DNA of 64,000 bases from an uncultured Chitinophaga sp. (lineage in GTDB: Bacteria; Bacteroidota; Bacteroidia; Cytophagales; Cyclobacteriaceae). The position numbers and the translations under genes were made by a program. The notes beneath the pieces were generated by a model that was not told the origin of the DNA, ran no database searches, and saw nothing but the letters and a program-made list of their open reading frames with translations. Positions 27,041-35,467 of the stretch are shown here, in pieces (the first letter of the stretch is position 1; every line of letters begins with the position of its first letter). Location: positions 51,668-115,667 of the forward strand of contig CABHOK010000001.1 of assembly GCA_902168205.1 (NCBI GenBank), in the 5' to 3' direction.

Positions 27041-30000
27041 ATGAGATTGACAGCAACCTACCTCCTCGTATTCACATCATTCTTTTCATTTTCCCAATCA
27101 CTCGAAACGGTTGTCCAGAAAGGACATGAGCTCGCAGTCATTGCCGTAGCAACGAGTCCTGACAGTAATTATGTAGCTACCGCGAGTAAAGATAAATCTG
27201 CCAAGCTCTGGGAGATTTCTACAGGCCGGGAAATACGAAGCTTTCTGGGACACGAGGCAAGTGTGAGCAGTCTCGAGTTCTCACGCGATGGAAAAATTCT
27301 TGTTACCGGCAGCTACGATAAAACGGTACGCCTATGGGACGTGATGACAGGCAAAGAATTATATAGTATCGCTACGCCAGACTATATCACGGATATAGCG
27401 ATAGACCCGCTGATGCGTTTCTTTGTACATGCCGGCTATAACGACTCCGGCCGGGGCGATACAGCCGTGGTATACGATTTTAAATCGCGCAAGCCAATTG
27501 CCAAACTGGCTGTTGATCCTGACAAAGGACTTGGAAGCGGTGTAGATATAGCGATCAGTGCCGATGGTAAATGGATTGCCTTCGGACAAGACAATCGTAA
27601 AGCCAGTATATATGATGTAAACACGTGGACACTGACAAAGGAATTGATGGAGGAAGGCTTTTGTGGCGGATGCGGAACACGTATTGCCTTTAGTAGCGAC
27701 AGTAAGACATTTTACGCCATTCCACACAATGGCAATGGTAAAGCCTATAGTATACCTGCCTTTACGGTTGCACGCGAGTATTCGAAAAACGAAGAGGACT
27801 TAACCGGTATAGCAATAAGTCCTGACGGGAAGAAGCTGGCACGCGCTACGGAAAAAGACCTCACTGTTTTTGATGACGCAGGCAACGTAGTGGCTACGCT
27901 CGTAGCAGAAGAGGAGTTTCATGAAATTACATTCAGCCACGATGGTAAACATGTATTGGTTTCATGCGATAACAACACGGCCTTCGGCTGGGACTGGAAG
28001 AATAAAAAGAAAGATATAGAGTTAACGGGTTTTCTGAACGTGCGTGATAAAGGAGGATTGAACTACGATCCTAATTTCTACTGGCAATCTAACATTGCCA
28101 AGTTTGTACGCTTTAAAAACTCACTGTTAATCTCGAATGATGGCAAGACACTGATCAAAGGTAAATTCGGAACGAAAGTAAAACGCTGGGATATAGCTAC
28201 CGGTAAAGCGGTGATGGAATATGTAGGGCACAAGAAAGGTGTATTGTGCTACGATCTTTCGCGTGATGGCCGCAGGCTTCTTACCGGTGGTGGCGATGGC
28301 AAGATTATGCTGTGGGATCTGCAAACCGGAGATTCGCTCCAGGTAATGGAAAGTTATCGCGAACCGATCTTCGATATACATTTTAGCAGCGATGAAAAAC
28401 AGATAGCCTCCAGCAGCTGGGATGGAACGATGAAAATTCACGATCTCGCCGATGGCAAAATGACTACATACTTCGACCTGGATAATTACTCTGCCTATAA
28501 CATTCTGTTTCATCCGTCAGACCTATATATCATCTCGGCACGACTCAACAACACATTGCAGATGTGGGAGATTGATACCCGTAAAGAAGTACGGAATTTT
28601 GTAGGTCACACCGATGTGATTTCTTCGATCCGGTTAAGCAACGATCAGAAAACACTAATGAGTGCCAGCTGGGACGGCAGCATTCGCCTGTGGGATATAG
28701 GCACCGGATTGATGACTAAAAAACTGAAAGGACACCGCGGTGCGATACATACAGCGATCTATAGTGCTGATGGCAAACAGATATACTCTGCCGGATCCGA
28801 TCGTGTGATTCGCGTGTGGGATATTGCCTCCTCACAAGTTGTTCGAACACTGGATGGACACAAAGCCGAAGTAACAGCGTTACTGTTTAGTCCTGACAAC
28901 AAAATGCTCATCAGTCACAGTGTAGATGGTGTAACGAAGTTTTGGGACTTAAGTACCGGCAAAGAATTCTTTGAACATATTCACTTGGGGGAAAAAGACT
29001 GGATGGTGAAAAATCCGGATGGTTATTTTAATGGAACGGACGAAGCTCGAAAGTATATACATTTTGTAAACGGACTGAAGAGTTATTCGGTAGATCAGTT
29101 CTTCCACGACTTCTATCGTCCTGATCTGCTTCCTAAAATTTTTCATAACCGCGGAGGCGAAGAGAAAAAAGGCGTACAGGGTAAATTAAACAACTCGCCT
29201 CCTCCTACTGTAAAAGTTGCCGTGCTGCCAACCGGTCAAGGTAAAGCTGAACTCTTTGTAAGGATAACGGACAATGGTGCCGGTGTTGAAAAGTTACGAC
29301 TGCTCCACAATGGAAAAAGCATCGTCATCAATCGCGAAGACTTGAAACTTCCTTCATCAAAAGGACAAACAACTACTTATAAACAAGTTATCGAACTGGT
29401 GGGTGGCACCAATACATTTTCAGCGGTGGCGAGTAACAAAGACAATGTAGAGTCCGATCAACACACCGCTGAAATATTTTCTGAACATCCTTCGCGCAGT
29501 AGTACCTGTCATATTCTGGCAGTGGGTATAAACCAGTATAAAAACAGCAAGCTGAACCTGAACTACGCCAAGCCCGATGCGGAGTCGTTCAGTAAAACAC
29601 TGGACGAGAAAAGTGCACAACTCTTCAAGAACATCGAGCTTCATACACTTTACGACAACAACGCTACACGCCAGCAGATACTCAGCAAACTTGATGAGCT
29701 CAGCAACAATATTCATCCGGAAGACGTGTTTATCTTTTACTATGCAGGTCATGGCAGCATGGTAGACGACAAGTTCTATTTTATACCGACTGAAAATCTG
29801 CGGCTGTACGATCCGTCTTCGTTACAAAAAGAAGCGATCGAAGCGAGCGTGTTACAAGAGAAACTGAAACACATTAAAGCACTGAAGCAACTTATTGTAA
29901 TGGATGCGTGTCAATCAGGAGGGTCCGTAGAGTTGCTGGCTACACGTGGTGCGAGCGAAGAGAAAGCGATTGCACAGCTCTCGCGCAGTGCCGGTATACA

Positions 30001-30259
30001 TGTGATGGCGTCTGCCGGGAGCGAACAGTTTGCTACCGAGTTTACGCAACTCGGGCACGGACTTTTTACATACGTGCTGCTCAAAGCGCTGCAAGGTGAT
30101 GCTGATGGCGCACCGAAAGATGGCAAGGTTACCATCTATGAATTGAAGTCATACATTGACGACCAAGTGCCGGAGATGACGCGCCAGTTAAAAGGTAAAC
30201 CGCAGTATCCGTATACCTTTAGCAGAGGTCAGGACTTTCCGGTGGTGATTGACCCCTAG
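27041..30259 (+). CDS. Secreted WD40-caspase (peptidase C14) fusion
   Basis: A 1072-residue exported protein (signal peptide MRLTATYLLVFTSFFSFSQS). About 25-640 holds a dozen or more WD40 blades, e.g. GHEASVSSLEFSRDGKILV and SYDKTVRLWDVMTGKEL, enough for two propellers. A linker with WMVKNPDGYFNGTDEARKY follows, then an Ig-like domain (about 730-815), and a C-terminal caspase domain from about 822. Catalytic dyad: His904 in YYAGHGS and Cys957 in MDACQSGG. So the protease is likely active. Its substrate and activation are unknown. It starts 38 bases after cdaA, which may be cotranscribed. Confidence 0.92.
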   Translation: MRLTATYLLVFTSFFSFSQSLETVVQKGHELAVIAVATSPDSNYVATASKDKSAKLWEISTGREIRSFLGHEASVSSLEFSRDGKILVTGSYDKTVRLWDVMTGKELYSIATPDYITDIAIDPLMRFFVHAGYNDSGRGDTAVVYDFKSRKPIAKLAVDPDKGLGSGVDIAISADGKWIAFGQDNRKASIYDVNTWTLTKELMEEGFCGGCGTRIAFSSDSKTFYAIPHNGNGKAYSIPAFTVAREYSKNEEDLTGIAISPDGKKLARATEKDLTVFDDAGNVVATLVAEEEFHEITFSHDGKHVLVSCDNNTAFGWDWKNKKKDIELTGFLNVRDKGGLNYDPNFYWQSNIAKFVRFKNSLLISNDGKTLIKGKFGTKVKRWDIATGKAVMEYVGHKKGVLCYDLSRDGRRLLTGGGDGKIMLWDLQTGDSLQVMESYREPIFDIHFSSDEKQIASSSWDGTMKIHDLADGKMTTYFDLDNYSAYNILFHPSDLYIISARLNNTLQMWEIDTRKEVRNFVGHTDVISSIRLSNDQKTLMSASWDGSIRLWDIGTGLMTKKLKGHRGAIHTAIYSADGKQIYSAGSDRVIRVWDIASSQVVRTLDGHKAEVTALLFSPDNKMLISHSVDGVTKFWDLSTGKEFFEHIHLGEKDWMVKNPDGYFNGTDEARKYIHFVNGLKSYSVDQFFHDFYRPDLLPKIFHNRGGEEKKGVQGKLNNSPPPTVKVAVLPTGQGKAELFVRITDNGAGVEKLRLLHNGKSIVINREDLKLPSSKGQTTTYKQVIELVGGTNTFSAVASNKDNVESDQHTAEIFSEHPSRSSTCHILAVGINQYKNSKLNLNYAKPDAESFSKTLDEKSAQLFKNIELHTLYDNNATRQQILSKLDELSNNIHPEDVFIFYYAGHGSMVDDKFYFIPTENLRLYDPSSLQKEAIEASVLQEKLKHIKALKQLIVMDACQSGGSVELLATRGASEEKAIAQLSRSAGIHVMASAGSEQFATEFTQLGHGLFTYVLLKALQGDADGAPKDGKVTIYELKSYIDDQVPEMTRQLKGKPQYPYTFSRGQDFPVVIDP

Positions 30260-30276
30260 AAAGTATATCTGAGAGG

Positions 30277-30304
30277 AAAGTTTCTTGTTAAGAAACTTTT
30301 ACTT
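30277..30304 (+). terminator. Probable terminator after the WD40-caspase gene
   Basis: Perfect 10-bp stem AAAGTTTCTT / AAGAAACTTT (30277-30286, 30290-30299), 3-base loop, then TACTT. The stem is AT-rich and the tail weak. Confidence 0.55.
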
Positions 30305-30353
30305 AAATTCTCTCGTAATTTTGAACGTGATGTTGATTAAATAAAGGATAACG

Positions 30354-30806
30354 ATGGTAGAAGCTAGTCCCGTTAAATTTTACCTGGCCAAGTATTTCTT
30401 CATGGCGCTTGCCCTCATACAATGGATTGTAGGGGGAATAATTGTAATTAATTATGAGTTCAACGCGAAGAGCTTCTTCGTGTCGTTGATCTTCTTCACA
30501 ATCGGGCTGATTTCTCTTTTTATTTTTTCGTTCATCACCGATCGCATCAGACGCGTAGCCGTTGGCAAAAATAAAATCGTAATACTCGAAGGTCATCGCA
30601 ATGTACGCTTCGAGTGGCCCGAAGTTAAATCGCTGAAGATCGTTCCGTACCTCAATTTGTATAAGCTGAAAGTGAAAGGTAAAAAAGGAAGTATATACTT
30701 CTTCCCTTCTCAAAATATAGACCCTGCCTTTGGTCTCCTCAGTAAAGACACTTCCAAAATGGGCGAGATCGTAGAGAAACGCAAAAAAGAATTCGGCATA
30801 AAGTAA
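30354..30806 (+). CDS. Two-helix membrane protein with PH-like domain
   Basis: A 150-residue protein with two membrane helices (about 12-32 and 40-60: FMALALIQWIVGGIIVINY; SFFVSLIFFTIGLISLFIF), then a compact C-terminal domain starting RRVAVGKNKIVILEGHRNVRFEWPEV, with strands and a final helix, like bacterial PH-like domains. No family is recognised by name. ATG at 30354 follows AAAGGATAACG. The gene ends at a heptad-periodic repeat shared with kbl. Confidence 0.72.
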   Translation: MVEASPVKFYLAKYFFMALALIQWIVGGIIVINYEFNAKSFFVSLIFFTIGLISLFIFSFITDRIRRVAVGKNKIVILEGHRNVRFEWPEVKSLKIVPYLNLYKLKVKGKKGSIYFFPSQNIDPAFGLLSKDTSKMGEIVEKRKKEFGIK

Positions 30807-30807
30807 A

Positions 30808-30938
30808 TAGCTACGAGCTTATAGCCATGAGCTATGAGTAGAATATAGGAAGAATGGTAATACACCGAGCTTCAGCCCGTAGCCAGAAGTTTAGCAGCCA
30901 GAAGCCCATAAATCTCACAGCTCAAAGCTCACAGCTAT
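30808..30938. repeat. Heptad-periodic dyad element, copy B
   Basis: The whole gap between the convergent membrane-protein gene and kbl is a degenerate 7-bp array: TAGCTAC, GAGCTTA, TAGCCAT, GAGCTAT on the left; CTCACAG, CTCAAAG, CTCACAG on the right, which is the left motif inverted. It shares GTAGCCAGAAG, CAGCCAG and CTCACAGCTCA words with copy A at 13077-13200. Confidence 0.6.
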
Positions 30939-30939
30939 T

Positions 30940-32136
30940 TTATTTCAGCACGCCAAGCTCTCTCCCCACTTCCGTAAACGCCTGTATAGCTTTGTCCAAA
31001 TGGTGCTTGTCGTGGCCGGCTGAAATCTGAACACGGATGCGTGCCTGTCCTTTTGCTACCACCGGGTAAAAAAATCCGATTACATATATACCTTTCTCCA
31101 GCAAGCGGTCTGCAAACTTCTGCGCCAGCGGAGCTTCATATAGCATGATAGGCACAATAGGATGTTCGCCCGGTTTTATATCAAAACCTGCCTTCGTCAT
31201 TTCTGCACGGAAGTATTTCGTATTCTGCTCCAGCTTGTCGCGCAAGGTTGTTGTTTCTGAAAGCATGTTGAACACTTCGATGGATGCACCAACGATAGAA
31301 GGTGCCAGCGTATTCGAGAAAAGATACGGGCGTGAACGCTGGCGTAACATTTCTATAATTTCTTTTCTGCCAGAAGTAAAACCTCCGGAAGCTCCTCCCA
31401 ACGCTTTGCCCAGTGTACCGGTAATGATATCAACACGGCCGGTAACACCTCTATATTCCGGTACACCTCTTCCGGTCTTTCCTATAAAACCAGAGGAGTG
31501 ACATTCATCCGTCATTACAAGTGCTTCGTATCTATCAGCCAGGTCGCAGATCTTGTCAAGCTGAGCTATCGTTCCGTCCATAGAGAAAGCGCCATCCGTT
31601 ACAATAACAATTTGTTTAGCCCCGGCCGCTTTTGCATCCTGCAGTTGTTTGTCTAGATCAGCCATGTCGTTATGCTTGTAACGATAGCGCATAGACTTGC
31701 AGAGACGAACACCATCGATGATCGAAGCATGGTTCAACTCATCTGAAATGATAGCATCTTCTGCACCGAACAACGGCTCGAACACACCACCATTGGCATC
31801 GAAAGCTGCCGCATATAGTATAGTATCTTCGGTACCTAAAAATTCTGAGATTTTCTGCTCGAGTTCCTTGTGTATATCTTGTGTACCGCAGATAAACCGA
31901 ACAGACGACATACCAAAACCGTGCGTATCGATGGCGCGCTTGGCCGCATCAATTACCCGTGGGTGTGATGAAAGGCCGAGGTAATTGTTCGCACAAAAAT
32001 TTACTACTTCCTTATTATCGCTTGTCTTGATATCGGCACCTTGTGGTGTGGTAATGATCCGTTCTCTTTTGAAAAGTCCTGCTTCACGAATATTCTGTAA
32101 CTCCTTTTCTAAAACAGGTTGAATTTTTTTATACAT
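30940..32136 (-). CDS. kbl: Glycine C-acetyltransferase (2-amino-3-ketobutyrate CoA ligase)
   Basis: A 398-residue PLP enzyme that cleaves 2-amino-3-oxobutyrate with CoA into glycine and acetyl-CoA, the second step of threonine breakdown. PLP lysine Lys244 in [43 protein letters not shown] and [12 protein letters not shown] are alpha-oxoamine synthase signatures. Ser and His contacts follow in family order. It lies 2 bases after the Pro-rich protein gene, and the divergent gene at 33236 encodes the first enzyme of the same pathway. Confidence 0.96.
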   Translation of the reverse strand: MYKKIQPVLEKELQNIREAGLFKRERIITTPQGADIKTSDNKEVVNFCANNYLGLSSHPRVIDAAKRAIDTHGFGMSSVRFICGTQDIHKELEQKISEFLGTEDTILYAAAFDANGGVFEPLFGAEDAIISDELNHASIIDGVRLCKSMRYRYKHNDMADLDKQLQDAKAAGAKQIVIVTDGAFSMDGTIAQLDKICDLADRYEALVMTDECHSSGFIGKTGRGVPEYRGVTGRVDIITGTLGKALGGASGGFTSGRKEIIEMLRQRSRPYLFSNTLAPSIVGASIEVFNMLSETTTLRDKLEQNTKYFRAEMTKAGFDIKPGEHPIVPIMLYEAPLAQKFADRLLEKGIYVIGFFYPVVAKGQARIRVQISAGHDKHHLDKAIQAFTEVGRELGVLK

Positions 32137-32138
32137 GC

Positions 32139-33047
32139 TTAATCCGTTTTGGGTTTTGGGGGTTTAATTACCGGCCTGGGTATAGCAGGCTTGGCTGTCT
32201 TGGCAGGCGATGTCTCGTCTGTTGGTGTTGTGTTAACGGGTGTGTTGTCGTGTAGGGGTTCCGTTGTCTGTTCCGGCCGTTTTTCAACTTCGGGTGCAGG
32301 CATTTTTGGTTTTATTACAGGCCGTGGTATAACAGGCTTTGCCATGGGCTTACTAACCGGAGCTTGTTCGGTTTTTGGTTCTGTTGCTGATGCTTCTGCC
32401 GCCGGTGCATTTGCAACAGGAGCACTCTCATTATCTATACTTTGCTCTGCAGGCTTTGACTTTATGACCGGCCGCGGTATAACAGGTTTAGCCATCGGTT
32501 TACTAACCGGAGCCTGTTGTTCTGTTTTTGATTCTGTCGATGCTTCTGCAGCAGGTATATCTGTAACGGAGTGGCTCTCGCTATTTATACCTTGCTCGGC
32601 TACGGGCTTCGGTTTTATTACGGGCTTCGACATTACCGGTTTTACTGCAACAGGTTTTGCTGGTGCTGGTTGCATTTCAGCCGAAGCTGTTTCACCCGGG
32701 GTTGATGGCGCTGCTGTTGGAAGTTTAGGCTTCATCATCGGTCGCGGTACAACAGGCTTCGGTTTAGAGGGCTCCGTGTCCGTGCCTTGTGTCGGAGCTT
32801 CTATAGTCTTAGCCGGTGGGGCTGCCGGTAATTTTGTTTCCACCGACTTCAAAACCTCCGGCAATGCTTCTATAGCCTGGTGATATTTTCTCCGGATCGG
32901 ATTGATCAGGTAAAGTTTCTGCGCCGTAAAACTGTTTGGATGAAGCTCTTCAAATTCTTTTCTCCACGCATCCCAAAGCACGGGCTCTGCTTTTTTGAAA
33001 GCAGCCGAGTCAATTTTTTTGGAAGATAAATACGCTTCAAAGTTCAC
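32139..33047 (-). CDS. Pro/Lys-rich repeat protein of the threonine locus
   Basis: A 302-residue protein with no signal peptide. About 70 N-terminal residues look folded ([37 protein letters not shown] then [13 protein letters not shown]). The rest is disordered: repeats of about 50 residues with [17 protein letters not shown] as core, alternating with Glu/Ala-rich linkers. Start is GTG at 33047. It ends 2 bases before kbl, so it is translated from the same transcript. No known function; the N-terminal module could be an adaptor linking threonine enzymes, but this is guesswork. Confidence 0.75.
   Translation of the reverse strand: MNFEAYLSSKKIDSAAFKKAEPVLWDAWRKEFEELHPNSFTAQKLYLINPIRRKYHQAIEALPEVLKSVETKLPAAPPAKTIEAPTQGTDTEPSKPKPVVPRPMMKPKLPTAAPSTPGETASAEMQPAPAKPVAVKPVMSKPVIKPKPVAEQGINSESHSVTDIPAAEASTESKTEQQAPVSKPMAKPVIPRPVIKSKPAEQSIDNESAPVANAPAAEASATEPKTEQAPVSKPMAKPVIPRPVIKPKMPAPEVEKRPEQTTEPLHDNTPVNTTPTDETSPAKTAKPAIPRPVIKPPKPKTD
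32311..32760 (-). repeat. In-frame tandem repeats in the Pro-rich gene
   Basis: Copies of the [17 protein letters not shown] unit begin at 32311, 32461 and 32614 (steps of 150 and 153 bases, 50 and 51 codons), with a more distant copy at 32731. The steps stay in frame, so repeat number can change without breaking the gene. Confidence 0.7.
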
Positions 33048-33235
33048 GGTGCTAAGTTAATTAAGTTAATGTAAAACCATTCCTAACAGAAGATAGGTGA
33101 TTGCTAAATTTTGGTAATTTCGCCCGCGCTTTCACCAAAACTCCGGGTAGCTGTTTCACGCCAGCTCACCAATTAAGGAAGATGGAAGAAGTGTATAATA
33201 AACGCATCACTACTATATCTATTGATTTTTTAGCA

Positions 33236-34183
33236 ATGAGTAAACAGCGAATTCTGGTCATTGGGGCTGGCGGACAATTAGGCTCTGAACTAACGCAAGG
33301 ACTTTGGAACCTGCACGGTAAAGAGAATGTAATTGCTACTGATATTAAAGAAGCCCAGGGCATACTGGCCACGGGTAATTTTGAAATACTGGATGTGCTC
33401 AAGGAGAAAGAGTTTAACGAGTTTATCCGTAAAAATAATTTCACCCAGATCTACCACCTTGCTGCTGTACTTTCGGCTACCGGGGAAAAAAATCCGAAGC
33501 TCGCCTGGAATCTCAACATGAACAGTCTCATCCAGGTATTGGATGCTGCTGTTGAATATAAAATAGAAAAAGTTTACTGGCCCAGTTCCATCGCATCATT
33601 CGGGCCAACAACACCCAAGATTAAAACTCCGCAGGATACGATTATGGATCCAACCACCATCTATGGTATCAGTAAACAAGCGGGTGAGCGTTGGTGCGAA
33701 TGGTACTATAAAAATCGTGGCCTCGATGTACGAAGCTTACGCTACCCGGGACTGATTGGCTACAAGACTAAACCCGGTGGCGGCACGACTGATTATGCTG
33801 TTGATATTTTCTTCAAAGCACTCACCGATAAAAAATACGAATGTTTCCTGAAGCCCGACACATACCTGCCGATGATGTACATGGACGATGCCGTAAAAGC
33901 TACACTCGATCTGATGGAAGCCCCGGCAGAAAAAATCAACGAACGTGCGAGCTATAATATATCAGCGATGAGTTTCTGCCCTTCAGAAATTGCTGCTGAA
34001 ATTAAAAAGCATATACCTGAATTTGAGATCACCTATAATCCGGATTTCCGCCAGGCTATTGCAGACTCATGGCCACGCTCTATCAATGATTCGGCTGCGC
34101 GTATAGACTGGGGGTGGGAACCTGATTTTGATCTGACAAGGATGACGAAGGATATCATCACCAACCTGCCAGCACTGCTGTAA
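33236..34183 (+). CDS. tdh: L-threonine 3-dehydrogenase, SDR type
   Basis: A 315-residue short-chain NAD-dependent epimerase-type enzyme. NAD motif GAGGQLGSEL (10-19), catalytic Tyr143 and Lys147 in TTIYGISKQAGE, and upstream Ser in VYWPSSIASFG. It resembles the SDR-type threonine dehydrogenases of Flavobacteria, which oxidise threonine to 2-amino-3-oxobutyrate, the Kbl substrate. Start ATG at 33236; the longer frame from 33101 (or ATG 33182) adds residues that do not fit the fold. Divergent from the kbl operon, so joint control is likely. Gap to the convergent next gene is 14 bases. Confidence 0.88.
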   Translation: MSKQRILVIGAGGQLGSELTQGLWNLHGKENVIATDIKEAQGILATGNFEILDVLKEKEFNEFIRKNNFTQIYHLAAVLSATGEKNPKLAWNLNMNSLIQVLDAAVEYKIEKVYWPSSIASFGPTTPKIKTPQDTIMDPTTIYGISKQAGERWCEWYYKNRGLDVRSLRYPGLIGYKTKPGGGTTDYAVDIFFKALTDKKYECFLKPDTYLPMMYMDDAVKATLDLMEAPAEKINERASYNISAMSFCPSEIAAEIKKHIPEFEITYNPDFRQAIADSWPRSINDSAARIDWGWEPDFDLTRMTKDIITNLPALL

Positions 34184-34197
34184 CGTCTATTACTTTT

Positions 34198-35250
34198 TTA
34201 CTTTACTACGATTGGAAGCACTTTTTGCTCGCGGGCAGACGAGAGTTTAACGAAATATATACCGGTTTCAATCGTAGCGGGTAATTGTATTTGCGTAGTG
34301 TTCGAAGAAATAACTTCCTGGTATAGATCTCGGCCTAGTCGGTCAACGAGTGAAAGATTTACCGGCAGCCCCATGTCATCTTGCAGTTCAAGCGTAAATA
34401 TTCTGTCATTCGGATTAGGATAGAGTTTAATCGTATTGTCACTTGCGCTGGTATATACCATAATAACATCGGAATATTCAACCGAACCATCAAGGTCTAT
34501 ATTCTTCAACCGATAATAGTTTTTTCCCTGCACAGGAGTGTGATCCGTATAGGTATAGGAAGCTGAAACATTAACATCACCTTTACCCGCTATAGCAGTG
34601 GCAATTGTGTTGAATGCAAGTGTCTCATCTGCACGTTCCATTTCAAAGTAATCAAAGTTCTCTTCGGTGGCTGTTGTCCAGTTTAACTGTATGCCGGCTG
34701 CCGTTTCTTTTCCTGTAAATGAAATCAATTTTACCGGCAGTGATGTCTGAGCACAGCTCACGATCTGATCCGGTATACCCGGACCGTTGATTTGTATAGC
34801 GAGGTTGTTGGAAAGGCAATTCAATGAGGCAGGCGTTGCTGCCGTACAGCTTGGTATACCCACATAATTATAGGCTATACTTCCGGTAACATTCACAAAT
34901 GGATTTACTCCTGTTGTTATCGAACCGGTACCACCGTTGTTGGGTAAATCAAAAAACATGTCGGTGGTGGTAGATGAAGAAGTGTTACAACGCACTGTAC
35001 CCTGCAAGGTATATAAACTGGCGGGTATATTTGAGCCTGAAAATGTAATGGTATAGTCTAGCGTAACATTATAGTTATATCCCCACGGACAATCCGTTGA
35101 GCTTACCACAATGGCAACAGGTGATACCGAGAGCGTAACGGAATAACCATCTGTTGAGACAATGGTACATTGAGCCGAAGAAGCACTTGCCGATAGAAGA
35201 GAGAACGCTACGAGTATAAAGCAAGCCAATTTTGCCGCAGGAACTTTCAT
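34198..35250 (-). CDS. T9SS type A cargo protein, 350 aa
   Basis: A secreted protein with signal peptide MKVPAAKLACFILVAFSLLSASASSA. A Ser/Thr/Asn-rich N-terminal region (to about 180) holds several Cys (CTIVS, DCPWGYN, VRCNTS, SCTAA). Then a fibronectin-like module of about 95 residues (LPVKLISFTGKETAAGIQLNW, then ENFDYFEMERADE) and a Por secretion C-terminal sorting domain (about 270-350: KLYPNPNDRIFTLELQD, GIYFVKLSSAREQKVLPIVVK). The last two modules are shared with the next gene upstream. Surface or secreted role; no enzyme motif. Confidence 0.87.
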   Translation of the reverse strand: MKVPAAKLACFILVAFSLLSASASSAQCTIVSTDGYSVTLSVSPVAIVVSSTDCPWGYNYNVTLDYTITFSGSNIPASLYTLQGTVRCNTSSSTTTDMFFDLPNNGGTGSITTGVNPFVNVTGSIAYNYVGIPSCTAATPASLNCLSNNLAIQINGPGIPDQIVSCAQTSLPVKLISFTGKETAAGIQLNWTTATEENFDYFEMERADETLAFNTIATAIAGKGDVNVSASYTYTDHTPVQGKNYYRLKNIDLDGSVEYSDVIMVYTSASDNTIKLYPNPNDRIFTLELQDDMGLPVNLSLVDRLGRDLYQEVISSNTTQIQLPATIETGIYFVKLSSAREQKVLPIVVK

Positions 35251-35270
35251 GCGAAAGATGTTAAAACAGC

Positions 35271-35303
35271 AATTTACCGAAATCCCTGCAAATAGGGTAA
35301 ATT
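35271..35303. other. Inverted repeat upstream of a T9SS cargo gene
   Basis: AATTTACC and GGTAAATT (35271-35278, 35296-35303) form 8-bp arms; an inner CCCT/AGGG pair adds to the hairpin. It lies 21 bases upstream of the start at 35250, in a 217-base gap with no gene. Confidence 0.35.
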
Positions 35304-35418
35304 ATTACTCACAAACCGGAAATAAAGTTAGCTATAGCACCAATAGCGGTAAAAAGTCAACAAATTATATCAAGTAGATTGAACGTTCCACCACCGAAAT
35401 CGAAAGCGGACAAATAGA

Positions 35419-35446
35419 AAAAGAGAATCCTTTCAGATTCTCTTTT
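35419..35446 (-). terminator. Terminator of the 558-aa T9SS cargo gene
   Basis: Perfect 11-bp stem AAAAGAGAATC / GATTCTCTTTT (35419-35429, 35436-35446); on the minus strand it ends TCTTTTTCTATTT, 21 bases after the stop codon. Confidence 0.82.
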
Positions 35447-35467
35447 GTGTTTTAGAGAGGGAATTGC

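Noticed and set aside
27041..30259. Reading the WD40-caspase as part of a defence island
   Set aside because: No neighbouring gene looks like a sensor, nuclease or phage-defence partner; flanks are folP, cdaA and metabolic genes, and the protein is exported.
32149..32883. Long 244-codon open frame on the plus strand
   Set aside because: It is the complement of the Pro/Lys-rich repeat gene; its Gly/Val/Leu-rich repeats are a by-product of the repeated GC-rich codons. The minus-strand frame has a folded N-terminal module, and sits 2 bases from kbl.
33101..33235. Longer start for the threonine dehydrogenase
   Set aside because: The NAD-binding GAGGQLG motif is at residue 10 when ATG 33236 is used, the normal place for the fold.
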